Assembly: GCA_002633025.1 (NCBI GenBank)
Contig: NMRB01000310.1
Span: 24,143 to 88,142 of the forward strand
Length of the DNA: 64,000 nt
DNA from: Notospermus geniculatus
Lineage: Eukaryota > Nemertea > Pilidiophora > Heteronemertea > Lineidae
Direction: 5' to 3'
Below, piece after piece: positions 1 to 12,904 of the stretch. The notes beneath the pieces are model-generated. The model was given only the letters and a program-made list of their open reading frames with translations. It was not told the origin of the DNA and searched no databases. Each line of letters begins with the position of its first letter. Positions within the stretch are counted from its first letter, which is position 1. Position numbers and translations under genes: made by a program.

Positions 1-223
1 AGTCATTTTTGCACTCATTTTACCTTGCAATGGAACCTAGCCACAAACCACAAATGGGCCAGTTGCATGTGCATGATTGCATGATTATCTTGAATCAGAG
101 TATAGACCTGAACAAAGTCCTATTAGAAGTCGGTCAGCCGTTTATTGGCATGCACACGTAACTGGTCAATTTGTGGCTTGTGGTTAGGCTCCACTGCAAG
201 GTCAAATGAGTGCAAAAATGACT
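1..223. repeat. Foldback MITE with ~75-bp inverted arms
   Basis: The left arm (about 1-75) and right arm (about 149-223) are near-complete inverted copies, both ending in AGTCATTTTTGCACTCATTT. There is no coding capacity. The left end coincides with the window edge, so the true boundary and any target duplication cannot be seen. Confidence 0.8.
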
Positions 224-1080
224 GGACATTCTGAAAAGCACTTTAGTGGAACGACATCCAACCTTGGCCAAGCGTTGCTAATCTATGGATACGAGACTCG
301 GTGTCGGAATCATTAATGAAATACAAGTTGGAATTCCTAAGGAATTTCTGTGACGGCAAAACATTCCTTCTTTTTTCGGAGGACAGCTGACTCTTTGAAG
401 ATGCCGGACATCGGCTTGCAACCAATGTTAGAAAAAATTAGGAGCACGGTATTGCCACTTTTTCTCGACAGCCGGCGCCACCGCGCCACTCTCCAACCCA
501 GGAACTAACTACGTTGTCGGCGAATTGACCTTATTTACTACGTACATTTTGTAATGCATTTTTGTAGTTCGTCTTACTGCCGCTAGGTGGCTCCCTCTAT
601 GTCGAAAGTAAAATAACGCATTTTGGATCCAATACTGTGCTCCTTTAAATTTTACACAGAATACATACATCTGTCTATATATAAACACTAGCGAACAAAT
701 TGTAAATAAACCGCTGAGGTTGAGACGCTATATCAGGTGGTATAAGATACCAGAGTGAGTACAGAATAATACATTTTGGAAAAAATAAAAAAGTGCCCGA
801 ACAATCATTTCATAGGAACGGGTAGCAGTCAACCCTTACAGGTGTAAAAGAATCTAATGTCCCCGATATGTGATGTCCCCAACAATACATTTACGGATTA
901 AGCAACACCACTAAGTTGGACTCTAGAGAGACCAATACCCTTAATCCTGTGACAAACAATACAGGGGGACAACAGGAGGTTGGGGCATTATATTCTATCA
1001 CACCTGTACGGATTAGATCAGCCAGTAATAATAACAATAAGAATAACCTTCTGAAATGGTTTGACGCAACATATTAGCGA
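224..1080. other. No gene recognised
   Basis: AT-rich sequence with only short open frames that lack domain character. I see no RNA gene or clear repeat structure here. Confidence 0.5.
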
Positions 1081-1081
1081 G

Positions 1082-1471
1082 GTTGCGCACTTTTCCGACT
1101 CCGACTCCGACTTCAACGACCAGAATGAATTGCCGTCCGCTGTAGACATCCTTAATAAAAACGACTTGATAGACGTTTGCAAATCGTAGAATGCCATAAC
1201 TTTGTGGCAGAATTATTTTGACCTGTAATCGGAAGTGCACATACATCGCAAATATTATAGTCGTGTTTCAAGTCGTGACGACTAGGCTCACGACTTCAAT
1301 ATTCAACATTTATCGGCATTTTCCATTTGTAAGGCCAAATTTTTTCAACCTTAAATTGATGGTGTTTGACAAAATGAAAACGTCTATCAAGTCGTTTTTA
1401 TCAAGGATGTCTACAGCGCACTGCAGTTCATTCTCGTAGTTGAAGTCGGAGTCGGAAAGGTGCGCAACCTC
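1082..1471. repeat. Inverted repeat pair (GTTGAAGTCGGAGTCGGAAA family)
   Basis: Positions about 1082-1200 and 1340-1471 are inverted copies of one unit. It contains a GACTCCGACTCCGAC run and a segment about a shared 'cttgatagacgt' core. A third, single copy lies at 7309-7440 in the orientation of the right arm. The open frames across the unit are repeat shadows. Confidence 0.7.
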
Positions 1472-1651
1472 TCTATTGTTTTCGCTCGAAGCAGTTGGGT
1501 AAAGTTTATTCGAAGTAGGCTCATGAAGGTTTCCCTTTTTGCAATCAAGGAATATTGAAAGCTTCGACAAGTGACCCTGCTGGTGAATTGGTCACAAGAG
1601 ATTTCGATGATACTCGGAATAATACCTGTTGATGACAACTGGTTGGTTTAA

Positions 1652-1998
1652 AGGGATACTTCACTCATTGTAAGCTTTTGATTTTTTATCAATCCATAGA
1701 GACGAATGCCATGAATTGTTATGTCACTAGTGTCAATAGGCTGATGACCTTTGTAGTGAATGAGCTAATACTGTGACTGCCTAGGCCTATTTGTTGTTCC
1801 TTCATAGATATGCATTGAGCACACATGACATCATGTGTGCTGTGCTATGGTCCCCTTGGGATTCAATTAAAATACTTAAAATGATGAGTTTGCTGATTTT
1901 TAAAAAATCTGACATGTTGCAGATATCAATGAATTTGAATGTACTAATGATATTTCAAAAATTCAAAATTTTACACAATGAGTCAGTGGAGTATCCCT
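1652..1998. mobile_element. MITE with TTAA target duplication
   Basis: The ends read AGGGATACTTCACT and, inverted, AGGGATACTCCACT. TTAA lies immediately outside both ends (1648-1651 and 1999-2002). The 347-bp length, TTAA target and short inverted termini fit a non-autonomous piggyBac- or Kolobok-type element. That superfamily call is inference. Confidence 0.7.
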
Positions 1999-2399
1999 TT
2001 AAGACGCGTCCGGTGGAGATTTAATGACCATGTTGTGTTGTTCCCTGAGGTTTAGTTATGCCACATCCCAATCAGAAGGCAAGGTAGAATTATGACCATC
2101 GTCGTCGCGTGGGGTGAGTCGGTTGATGAGGACGCGCTGGGCTTTAGGCAAGTGATGGGAATATATTCTGAAAAAAACGGATCTGAGATGCCAATAAACA
2201 ACTGTGTGCCATCGATCTGTTTGATGGTAAAGGCCCATTTCCACCAGAGCGGATTTCTGCTGCGGTCCCAGCGGCAAACCGCGCGAAATCCCGCCAAGAA
2301 TGCCAGATTGGACTTCAAATATGGCCGCCAGTCAGCCATCTTCAAAAAAAGTACTTTGAACCATTTCTCATCAACAATACAAGGCAGAATGTTGTAACC

Positions 2400-2530
2400 T
2401 GGTGTAAATACACCACACAAAGTTTTTTGGTACTCCTTCTTTACACAGTATGATATGCACATCATACTGTGTAAAGTAATATCATACTGTGTAAAGAAGG
2501 AGTACCAAAAAACTTTGTGTAGTGTAATTT
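2400..2530. repeat. Hairpin with AAAGAAGGAGTACC arms
   Basis: Two inverted copies of a segment containing TTTACACAGTATGATAT and GGAGTACCAAAAAACTTTGT flank a short centre. A third TCATACTGTGTAAAG copy lies within. It is noncoding. Confidence 0.7.
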
Positions 2531-2924
2531 TCAAGCCCTTCTTAACAATACCATTCAAGGAATCTGGTGTAAATAGGGCCTACAGTATCCAGATGCCTTA
2601 CAAAAAAACATGTATATGCCGAATTCTAGCTCTATCGGACAACAAATATGACCGCCAAGCAGACATCTTGAAAAATATATGTCACGTGAACTTCAACTAG
2701 AATGTTCTAAACACTGGTGCCTATGAACCGAGATACTTTTTATGTGGATGCCAAATTGAAATTGAATGACAGTTTATATCAGACTGAAACATAAATTATA
2801 ACATCTGCTTTAACAATATCAACTAGAATGTGCTAACCTGGTATGTAGATAAAATCTACGTGCATGTGTGTGCCAAATATTGACCATGATCATGTTATGC
2901 TGGAAGTAGGCCTACACAAAGTCA

Positions 2925-3770
2925 CCCCGGCGAATCAGTATCCTGGGCGCCGTGTCTTTGGTGTGGCAAGTGCAGATTCCGAGTCCCGGTATTCCTGAAT
3001 CCCGCGCGAAAAGAGACGACAGCGATGAGAATGCGACCTCTCCTGCATGGTAAGATTACTTGATCACACTTGCATTAGGATTTCAATATGCATAGCAAAT
3101 TATGCTAGCATTGATTGAGAAATCGGTTGCTCTTGACAGCGTCACGAAGCGAAAAACTTTGAATGCCTGGTGCGTGCCGTAGGCCTACTGACAGCCGTCT
3201 GGCTGGCCGTTAATACACTACGCAGGCGGGGCAATCCAATGAATCAGCGTCCAGGTTTTTGAATCCAGAGTCCAGCTTTTTGAATCCAGGTTTTACCAAC
3301 AACCCGAAAAGAGACGACAGCGATGAGAATGCGACCTCTCCTGCATGATAAGATTACTTGATCACACTTGCATTCGGATCTCAATATGCATAGCAAATTA
3401 TGCTAGCATTGATTGAGAAATCGGTTGCTCTTAACAGCGTCACGAAGCGAAAAACTTTGAATGCCTGGTGCGTGCCGTAGGTCTACTGACAGCCGTCTGG
3501 CTGGCCGTGGCGATCAGATGCTTATATTTACAATGTTCTGCAAATACATTCAAAATAAGCAACTGATTACGGCAGGTTATTCACTCTAGATCCGAATGCA
3601 CTGCAAAAATCTTACACTTACTATGGCATTTGGGAGCTTGAGCATCTTTTTCTGGCCCTTTGTCGGGGGAGGACGCCATTTTGCGCGGGATTCAGGAAGA
3701 CACGGACTCGGAATCAGCACTTGCCACGCCGAAGACTCGGCGCTCAGGATACTGATTCGCCGGGGTGACA
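2925..3770. repeat. Nested duplicated repeat
   Basis: A ~210-bp unit beginning GAAAAGAGACGACAGCGATG occurs twice in direct orientation (about 3005-3210 and 3305-3509) with few differences. It is enclosed by an inverted pair (about 2925-3008 and 3682-3770) that shares CACCCCGGCGAATCAGTATC. This looks like a foldback element whose interior has been tandemly duplicated. Confidence 0.7.
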
Positions 3771-4974
3771 GTGTGCGTAGTTCAGGAATTATGATTAGCG
3801 TACCCTTCGCATTGTAATGGTAGGCTGGAGAATACAAGTGCATCATAATTTAACATCCCCTTGTAGCCTACGTGGCTATACCCTGAGGCAGTTTCGTGTT
3901 TTTGTGCGAAACTCTTTTATTCTTGCAAGTAGCTTTGTAACATTTCATTTGACTTCCTGGTTCGTGAGGAACACCATCTTGGTGTTGTTCATATGCAGCG
4001 TTGCATATGCGGGGGCATGTGCCACGCTCAGCGTTGCTGTTGTCTATTTTGACGACAGTCCTGCTGAGCAAAACAAGGCAAAGTAAAATTCTCAAGTAGA
4101 CTTACCAGTAGCTAGTTGTTCTTGTTAGCTGAAAGCATTTACATTCTGCCTGAACTCATTGCCACCAGTGAATACTGAATTGTGCCCAGAACATCATTGT
4201 AACATTGGAACTTAGATGTGTAAAGTTTGGAGTGATAATCCAAAATGCGATACGTTTTCAAAATAATGCTGCATTAATCACCAAGAAGAGGAAAACCAAT
4301 CTATGATAAACTTCATCTGACATGCTATCATGCTGAAGATTTGAATATCATGGACCATCACGACTTGTTTAAGCATATTATTTGTATTATTTATGAACAA
4401 CACACGTAGTGGCTTAAAATTTTTCTTCTCTGAATATTTCCTAAATTTGTGTATTTTCAGAACTGAATTTTTGAAATGCACTTAGGCTTACATGTATGTT
4501 GTAGCTGTGACAGTATATCAATTTAATCGAGTGAAAATCACTTCGTCGAAAGGTAGGTCAAAGGTCAATGTCACATCAAGTGACCTTGGGAAGTTCGTGA
4601 GCAAGGTAAGTCATGATCAATACATATTGTTGGAAAGGACATCTTTCCTGTCGAATGGTACAACATTTGTACAAATCCAGCCAGTTGACGAATTACAGCC
4701 TATTTTCTACGTCGGGTGTCACTAACATTTCTAAACTTTTCAAAGTGCTTTGGAGCGGCAAAAAATAGACGAAATAAGCTGAAATTTTTGTGTTGTGCCG
4801 TTTCTCTATGCATCCACTATATGCCAATTTTCATCAAATTCGAAGGTGGGCCGGAAAATATTGAGTGCTTTGGCCTGGAACGTCCCTTGTGCCTTATTTT
4901 TTATTAAGAGTATCCTGTAGCAGTACTTTTTTTTCTTTCATTTCTGTCAGCTCAAAGCCTCAATAGACTCTATT
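3771..4974. other. No gene recognised
   Basis: Short open frames only. A small palindrome around TTCATATGCAGCGTTGCATATG near 3990 is the only local structure I noticed. Confidence 0.5.
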
Positions 4975-5186
4975 ACTCCAAAAGAGTGCAGCACCTGATG
5001 GGTCAGCGTCGTGACGTCCCGCACGTCATTTCATTATGTCTTGAGGTGAGACGAAAAAAATCAGACTGTTTCAGGACGTCATGACCGCTGAAACTGGACT
5101 TTTCTTTCGAGTCGCATCATGGCGTTCAGAAATGACGAGCGGGACGTCATGACGCTGACCCGTCAGGTGCTGCACTCTTTTGGAGT
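4975..5186. repeat. Foldback MITE with ACTCCAAAAGAGTGCAGCAC ends
   Basis: Arms of about 58 bp (4975-5032 and 5129-5186) differ at only a few positions and contain GTGACGTCCCGC and ATGACGTCCCGC, so CRE-like TGACGT sites recur. The element is 212 bp and noncoding. Confidence 0.8.
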
Positions 5187-5608
5187 GATATCATCTATTC
5201 GTGCTGTCTAAAGAAAGGGCAATGAGTTTATAATTAATATGGGTTGGTGCCAAGAGCGTTCGCGTCGTGTTTTTATCCACTGAGGAGGAGAATCATGGGC
5301 ATTCATTTGGCATTTCATTGTAGAGGTCTTGCATCGTATTAGGTTCTACTGGTGGTGCCAGCTGTACATCTTGATTGGCCATACCAGCTGACATTTGCTC
5401 TGTCATCGAGTCTGAAAAAAAGAAAAAGATAGGCCTACATCGTGATGAAGTTAGTAGTCTCATTTGCCTTTTGCGCTTCTGTTCTGTTCTCTTTTAAACG
5501 AGATAGGCTACGACCTGAGCCAGCTGTGTAGGCCTAGCCTCAAAGTAGCTATTGCAAAACCTGTCACCCAAAATTCATAATGGTAAAGGATTCTTTCTCT
5601 TTTTTTAG

Positions 5609-7130
5609 CTCACCAGGGTGAGCTATTACGATGGTGCAGCGTCCGTCGTCCGTTAGCAGGGCACGTTTCGTAACCGCTGGAGCTATTGATCTGAAACTTG
5701 GTACATATATACCCCTAGGTGAGATGTCCTATGACACCAATTTTCGGTCCGATTCGACTCTTAGCTTTGCCACCAGGTGGCAGACACCAAAAACACAAGA
5801 AGTGCAATAACTCCTGAATTAATGACTAGATCACCTCCAATTTTTTATCATAGGTGTATCTAATAAGGGTACACTATAACGAGTTTTTTATTTGACCTAC
5901 TTTTCAAGGTAAATCGACTGACCGGGCTGAATGACGAGTCAACAGCGTTGGGTCAGTCGACTTTAAAAGCACCCGTACCGCATTGAGTTTTGCCGCAAAT
6001 GTGCGCTTGGCTTTATAGCCATCTCATTTTTTTTTACAAACCGGACACGGATCTTATAGGTATGAAATCCGTGTGCCAATAAATGTGCCTTCAGACAATT
6101 CGGAAAATGGATGCGGCCCTCCGTGTATAGACTACGCCTACGAAAATGCAATATAAAATCCGGTGAATGTGTAGTACCGGTGTGAAAAATAACGTTGTCG
6201 TAAAGTTTACGTTTTTCGTTTGATTTCTTAACCTCTCTAATTCTTCCACATACACGTACTTGGTGCGATGTTGACACGGCCGCAGCCTGCCAACAAATAA
6301 TGACAGGCAGCGCCCCCTTGACAGACACAGTCTATCATTTTGGCAGGCCGTTCAGAACATGGCGGACGGTCTTTTTAAACATGCAGACGGGACTGCATAC
6401 TTAGGGAATTGGCCTGCCGTTTTTTTTACAACTCACGAACGATCTTTAGCTTCCGGGGTGAGCTATTACAATGGTGCAGCGTCCGTCGTCCGGCGTCGTC
6501 CGTCGTTGTCCGTTAGCACGTTTCGTAACCGCTGGAGCTATTGATCTGAAACTTGGTGCATATATTACCCCTGGGTCAGATGACCCATGACACCAAGTTT
6601 CGGTCCGATTCGACTCTCAGCTTGGCCACCAGGTGACGGAAACCAAAAACACAAAAAGTGCAATAACTCCTGAACTAATGACTAGATCATCTCCAAATTT
6701 TTATCATAGGTGTAGCTAATAAGGATACATAACATATATAACGGGTTTTTGATTTGACCTACTTTTCAAGGTCACAGAGGTCAAAGTTCAACAAAGTGAC
6801 GAACCTGCCACAGTTTGTCATTATTTCACCAAGCGACTTCATATCTTGCGTAGACATGCATTGGAGGGGAACCTTTAAAAATACTAAGTTTCGGCCCGAT
6901 TGGCCGCCAGGTGGCGTAACCTGAAAATCAAGTGAGTGCTATTACTCGGGAACGGCTTGACGCAGAGTGCTCAAATTTGATATTTACCTCCCTCTAGATG
7001 ACCTTTACATGCACGTCAAATTTCGGCCTGATTTGACTTAAAGCGTGGCCACCAGCTGGCGTAACCCAAACATCATCAAAGTGCTGTAACTCAGGAACGC
7101 CTTAACCCAAAGCGCTCTAATGTGCTATGT
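5609..7130 (+). repeat. Dispersed AGCTCACC repeat, two copies
   Basis: Copies at about 5609-5910 and 6455-7130 share the series GGTGAGCTATTAC, GTCCGTCGTCCG, GGAGCTATTGATCTGAAAC and CAATAACTCCTGAA. Related copies are at 12905-13458 (minus), about 40190-40260 and 58447-58880. Between the two copies (5911-6454) there is non-repeat sequence with one 121-codon minus-strand open frame that I do not recognise and do not call as a gene. The repeat type (SINE, LINE tail or other) is unresolved. Confidence 0.75.
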
Positions 7131-7160
7131 GGCCCCGTGCAGATGACCTTTATGTGCATG

Positions 7161-7300
7161 NCGTCCAGATTTGATCGGGCGTCGGACGCCGATGGTCTTG
7201 CGTCGAAGTATAAACTAGGCTTTATGTCGGCGTACAGATTTTGATCGTGCGTCGGACGCCGATGGTCTTGCGTCGAAGTATAAACTAGGCTTAATACGGC
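7161..7300. repeat. 68-bp unit repeated twice beside an N
   Basis: The segment containing GCGTCGGACGCCGATGGTCT and AAGTATAAACTAGGCTT appears twice in tandem, directly after a single N at 7161. Either a true tandem duplication or a misjoined assembly end could give this picture. Confidence 0.6.
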
Positions 7301-7308
7301 CAAATTTT

Positions 7309-7440
7309 TCTGCGTTCAATTTATGGTATTTGACAAATTGAAAACTTCTATCAAATGGTTTTTATCAAGGATGGCCATAGCGGACTGCAATTCATTCTTG
7401 TAGTTGAAGTCGGAGTCGGAAAGCTGCGCAACCTCTCTAA
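7309..7440. repeat. Third copy of the 1082-1471 repeat unit
   Basis: It shares TTTTTATCAAGGATG, GCAATTCATTCTTGTAGTTG and AAGTCGGAGTCGGAAA with the right arm at 1340-1471. No inverted partner is visible nearby. Confidence 0.65.
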
Positions 7441-7444
7441 TGGG

Positions 7445-9150
7445 TCGGCGCGAGTTCGACTCCTGGCGAAGGCGTTATATACTCTAGTGTGAAATATAAT
7501 TAACAACAAATAACACTTTATTGCATTCGAATGAAGCCAATCGAACTTGGCCCAATTGGACCAATGTTTTCTGAAATCATCAATGTCTATGCAGGGTACA
7601 ATGAAAATCATGACTTTTATTTCATCCGTGCTGTTGCAGCGGTGGATACTCTACGAAGCTGAGGTAACGGTATTTACTTGAGTTGAAATTCACAATACCA
7701 TCAAGAACACGGGCGGTGGATGAACTCGTGAAAACTTCCTGTCATTGGAAATCCCAAGGGTTGGACATCGAAGACGTAGGCCCTAAGCGAGCTGATCACT
7801 GCCTCGTCATCCCTTCGATTTGATGTTTGTGTAAACCGCCAGACGAAGCCACTTCACTTGCTGTGGTGCTCTCGTTCTAACCTGAAAATCCTGTTGAAAT
7901 GAACATCGTAGGTAAGACTGAATTGTGCAGAACATCCTGGTCTGTACTTCACGTCACTGTGGATTTATATACTGAACTATGGACAATTCTCAAAGAAGAA
8001 CTGAGTCGGTTGATACTAAAATAGGAAAAATAGCCTCCAAAAGTAAGTTGATTCCCGACGGCGTAATTTTGACCCTAGTTACCAATGACAGAATTGTGCG
8101 GTGTGGCAAGGCAGGATTACATGTACGTTTAATCATTTCCTCGTGAGAGCGTTCGGTTACAACCGTTAACAAATGCCTCATTTGTACTTAAGAACGAATC
8201 GTACTGCTGCTTCCATTCCACAATGTACCGTGTACTCCAGCGGCTGAACTGAAGCTTCCACTCTGTTTCTACGTCCGAGATCTGGGCTGCAAGAGATCAG
8301 AGGTGGTATTGAGTTCAACCATAAAGGAATCAACCATAAAGGTTTAACTACGAACGATGAAGTAACTGGGGGATACACTTCATGTGTTGCCACCAGATGT
8401 CTCTCACTGCCTGAATTTTGGCTTTACGTAAAAAGCAGAAGCTTTAACTTTCTTTGTGGTGGTGTGGTATATGAATCTGTCAACTTGATGCCGTGAATTC
8501 CATTTCTGACGATAACAGAGCTATTTTCAGCACCGTTAGTGTTCCTTGTGCAATATACGTAAGCCTATTCAAATGTACACAGTTGGCCCTGCCAGATCAT
8601 CGTTCGTGGGGTTCTCATTAAGTCAGTCCTATTGCATCATAAGATAAACTAGTCAAAATTCAACTGCACTAAACATGCAGCAGGATCGTGTGAAAGTCAG
8701 AATGAAAATATGTTGGCGTTTAAAAGGATACCACTGTCCACATTTATAAAATTCTAAATTTGTAAGTTGAACCTTTACATGTAAATTTGATTTTCGTGGT
8801 CGCAATAAGCAACGAAAGTGGTCACGATTGTTGTGAGCTTGAGCCCAGTTTACATCAATTTCTGACAGATAGCTGCTGTTGCTTGGTTTCTAGGTAAGCT
8901 TTGTCTGGACTCAACTTTAGTACAAATCTTAGTTGTAATTGATTCAAAATGCAATGCCATTAAGATGCATGCTGGATAACTGTGCTAGGAAGTTATAGTT
9001 AGAATTCCGACTTACCTACACATCGAAACTCGGCCAAAATTGTTGATCAGAGAATGCTGAACACGTGCAAAATCCTGCCNCCCCCCCCCCCCCCCCCCCG
9101 GTGGTACGCTGGACCCATGTTCATTAGAAAGACTTCTGGGCCCATATTCA
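7445..9150. other. No gene recognised; N beside a poly-C run
   Basis: I see no convincing coding region. A single N at 9080 is followed by about 19 C residues, typical of a sequencing dropout. Confidence 0.5.
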
Positions 9151-9238
9151 TAAAACTACTTAAGTCTAAATATGACACTTGTCCTTTGTTCAACCAAAAG
9201 ATAAGTATCACACTTTGACTTAAGTATGTTTATAAGTA
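9151..9238. repeat. Short imperfect hairpin
   Basis: The arms ATAAAACTACTTAAGTC and GACTTAAGTATGTTTATAAG are imperfect inverted copies about 40 bp apart. It looks like a small MITE remnant. Confidence 0.5.
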
Positions 9239-10282
9239 CAGGGTGGCCCCCAAAAACGCAACCGCATGTTTCCACTCAACTACATGTACATGTAGCACCC
9301 ACCTAATTTGTATGTATGGATGGAGAATCTTCTTAGAAGCAAAATGAGATCACGTAAGTTTGTTCAATCGGTTGAATGATCAATATGTCCCTATTTGGGT
9401 CAATCGACCCGAAATATGAATTACAAAGTCACGTGTGTGATCATTCGGAACGACCTGGGGCGAACTGCTTATCTATCCACTGGGCGGCGCATTTCACCTC
9501 GGACACAAGTCCAAGGCAGCCATGTTGTTATCAACAAACCCACGTGACTGACCGTGGGACTATTTTGGCCGAATTTTGGCCTGTTAAGATATCCAACCTT
9601 ATTTCCTGGATAAGTTGAGGCATGTTATATATAAACTTACCGATATCTCACCCAATCTGCCAATTATTGATCAATAACGCAACGTTTTTGTGTGACCTAT
9701 TTCGTTCATGCGCAGGGTGTGATGAGGCGACCGCATCCAAACCCACAGAAAATGAAGGGAATCCTTGCGCGTTCAAGATGGCTGCCTTGGAACTCTGTCC
9801 GAGGGGAAATGCGAGCCGCCACGGAAATTGCCGAGCAGTTGCCTTCGGAAGTTCCGAATGGTGTGTGATGTAATTCTCGTTAGACGCATGAGTTTATCGC
9901 CTGGAGAAAATTCAGCAAAATAAGGTATCACATTATTCAAATTGTCATTGATACTACATGTAGCATATTACCCGTAGGCGGGGACATTTTGAATATGGCA
10001 TATGCATGAGCCTAGGCCAACCTCCTGTTCACTTTTTATCGGCAAGTCGCCTGCCATGCCGTCGGGAAGTACATGCATGGTGCATGCAAATGTGTACGTG
10101 TATGAGCCCACTCACTTCATTTTCAAGCTGTGCTGCCGATAAAAAGTCATGAAATGGGTTGGCGTAGGCTTCTGTGCATCAGATAGTAAATTTACCGATC
10201 ATGAACACTCTAGTTTGGTAAATGGGGAACGTAGGCTACAATATTGTTCTTGCAGCAGATGATGACTGGAGGCCGTCAGCCC
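9239..10282. other. No gene recognised
   Basis: It begins with CAGGGTGGCCCCCAAAAACG, similar to the MITE end at 31715. Open frames of about 80 codons at 9376-9618 and 9622-9873 show no recognisable domain or splice context. Confidence 0.4.
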
Positions 10283-10321
10283 NNNNNNNNNNNNNNNNNN
10301 NNNNNNNNNNNNNNNNNNNNN
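10283..10321. other. Assembly gap (39 N)
   Basis: A run of N directly followed by 14 C and a short CA run. Open frames spanning it are artefacts. Confidence 0.95.
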
Positions 10322-10512
10322 CCCCCCCCCCCCCACACACACACCTCAATGCAAGGAATCCCCGTCCTCTCGTATCTTCACGCTATCAGAATATGCAAAT
10401 TAGGCGTCGAGCTAGGTCTGTCTAGTTCCAGATCTACCATGCATAAAAAAACAACTATGCGATTAGTCCCATACATTTTCTGAGTCATTCCATGCCAAAT
10501 CAACACATTTTC

Positions 10513-10629
10513 CGGACCCCCTCCAATTTGGCTGATATTGAGCCGAGCTGAAAATTTGAATTTAATGTTTTTTTACCATAGGCCGCCATATTATGTTCCA
10601 AATATCAGCCAATTCGGAGGTGGTCCAGC
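10513..10629. repeat. Inverted repeat around TTGGCTGATAT
   Basis: The segment CTCCAATTTGGCTGATAT near 10513 recurs inverted as ATATCAGCCAATTCGGAG near 10605. It is short and noncoding. Confidence 0.5.
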
Positions 10630-11394
10630 GAAGAAAAGTGCTGTTTTTTTGTTGTTCTTCTTTTTAAATCAAATGTGCAACATCATTGCCAAATTATTTG
10701 AAAATGTTCACATTCGGAACGCCTTTTGTCAAAATGCACCCTGCTTAGACAGAGGCAACGAACGCCAGTTTTTAAGTAATAATCCTTAAAGCTGATCTAG
10801 CACCATAAATGTCCCAAATATATTTTTTCGAATACTGCCGTCTCATCGCGGGGCAGAAATACTGATCAAAACAATTCCACTGCCATGTTTCAAACGACCA
10901 TCCGCCATTTTCTAAAAGCTCTGAAAACACGATAGCCTACCAACATTAGTGGTGGCACTGCACGCAGTATCCTCCTGCTGTCGAACAGTGATAGAATAAA
11001 TCCTATTCGTCACTCTTAGTCACTCGAAGTCATAATTATGATCATGGTCAAAGTTTGGCGTACGCATTCAAGAAGACCTAGGTATCTGACATACAAATTG
11101 ACATCTGGTTAGAACATTCAAGTTACCGTACTGTAAATTGTGCACTGCAAATTATGAACGAAACTTAATTTTTTAAAAATGTCCGACTCTGGCAGCTATA
11201 TTTGAAGTGCAATTGGACCAAAATTCGCATAACAGAGGACACTATCTATTCATAACAGGTTAGTCATGTTAGTATATATGTACATGTATATACATTCTAG
11301 CATTTTCCATTGTGATTATGGGATTGAGTCCAGTTTTCAAGATGAACGCCTGGCGGCCATATTTGAAGTCAGATCAGGGCGAAATTTGATTTAG

Positions 11395-11600
11395 CCTAGA
11401 GGGTATCTCGATACATCCCGGCCAACCACAGAACTCTGGCCCAAGATTGGCCCAAGTCCAGCAAAGTCTGGTAGGCCTACTTCATATTCATTGAGCCAAT
11501 ATTGGCCCGACTCGGGTCCGTCCCACTCTGGAATAGTCTGGCCCGCCGGACTTGACCAGAGTTGGCCCGATGTGCTTCTGCTCATCGGTTATACTCTGGC
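11395..11600. repeat. Degenerate TTGGCCC-rich repeat
   Basis: Repeated TTGGCCC, TCTGGCCC and AGTCTGGC words occur on both strands. The same type of degenerate low-complexity repeat occurs at 52205-52450 and 59165-59376. The open frames here are shadows of the repeat. Confidence 0.55.
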
Positions 11601-12703
11601 AAAATACGACGCCTTCGGGCACACATTGGTGTCATTTGACAATAAAATTAGGAAGGAAATATGCCTTTCCAGGTGGAAAATTTTTATTTACCTACGAAAG
11701 CACAGAAGGATCATTCGAATTTCATATTTCAAATGTAGCTAAGATATTTCAAAACTCGACCCACCGTTTTGTGTCTATGTGCAATGAATGCGGCTAAATG
11801 TCTTACCCGTTCCTGCAACAAGCCGAGGTAGATACACTTGCCAGAACGCACACTCCTGGGCCCTTGGTCCATTCCCGACAGCTTTCGATTTGTCTGGCAT
11901 GTTCAAAAACTTGGTATTGAGCTCCAGGTATTCACGACCTCCATATGTGTGCAAAGGCCACTCGTTCAGACTTGGGAGACCAGGTGATCGATTAGGATCG
12001 CTGGAAGTAAGTGATACATGTTATGTCAATGGAAAACAGGAGTAAATTAACGCGGGGCGCACCACTTTTAAGGTTTCCGACATATTTTTGTTATTTCTTA
12101 GTAATTTTCAAAGTCTTGAAAAATGCACAAACGGTTCACCGTTATTTGTGTGCGGCTAACTTGACCACAAAATGTCCGAGTCGCGAAATCTATGTATTGG
12201 TACACCTTAATCTCGGAAACTGAAAAGAACACGCAAAATGATTGCGTGGTTACTGGGGCAAACTCCAGATGGCGTTGTGAATATGAGTGCATGAAACATC
12301 AATCAGGGCCACCGCTGATGGCCGGAGCAACCAAAGCGAGCAAAATAAAGCAAAGGCTATTATCATGGAAATGTGATTAGTATGACCCATCAGAATGCGT
12401 CCTCAGGAATTTTTTTTCAAAAGAAAGACCGTACCAATAACTTATACCAGAAGAAATAAAACTACACTCGTTATTCGTGACACGCTTCGACCACGAGCGA
12501 TTCCAAATTAGCAAAAACAGTCAATAGATTACGTGACGAGAGGAAACTGGCGAAAAATCGTTCACAAATTAAGCGATCCAAAAAGTTAGACGTGCGCTCT
12601 TACATAATCATCCATTTTGACAATAATCAAGGGTCGTCTACATGTACCTGCCTCGGCATCAGATAAACAACCGGCTGCTCGTCACTGCAAATTTTGCTGA
12701 TAT
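11601..12703. other. No gene recognised
   Basis: Short open frames without domain character on either strand. Confidence 0.45.
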
Positions 12704-12818
12704 TGGTCATATGAATAAAGACTAGTAAATGCTTTTACTTGAATTTTGCAATACAAATGCACTAGGCGACGCTGTACAAATCTGAAAGGTAAAGCATTTG
12801 ATAGTCTTTACTCATAAT
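12704..12818. repeat. Small MITE with GGTCATATGAATAAAGACTA ends
   Basis: The left end GGTCATATGAATAAAGACTA is mirrored imperfectly by TAGTCTTTACTCATA. The same family is at 16886-17001, and a relative is at 15045-15459. Confidence 0.65.
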
Positions 12819-12904
12819 TCTGTAATAATGACAGAGAGAGGTAAATGTCAGTTATGAGCAATCTGGGTCAAGTCATTCCAAAGTTGCAGGACTTCAATTT
12901 CTTT

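Noticed and set aside
5963-6328. 121-codon minus-strand frame
   Set aside because: No family recognised, flanked closely by copies of a dispersed repeat, and composition not clearly coding.
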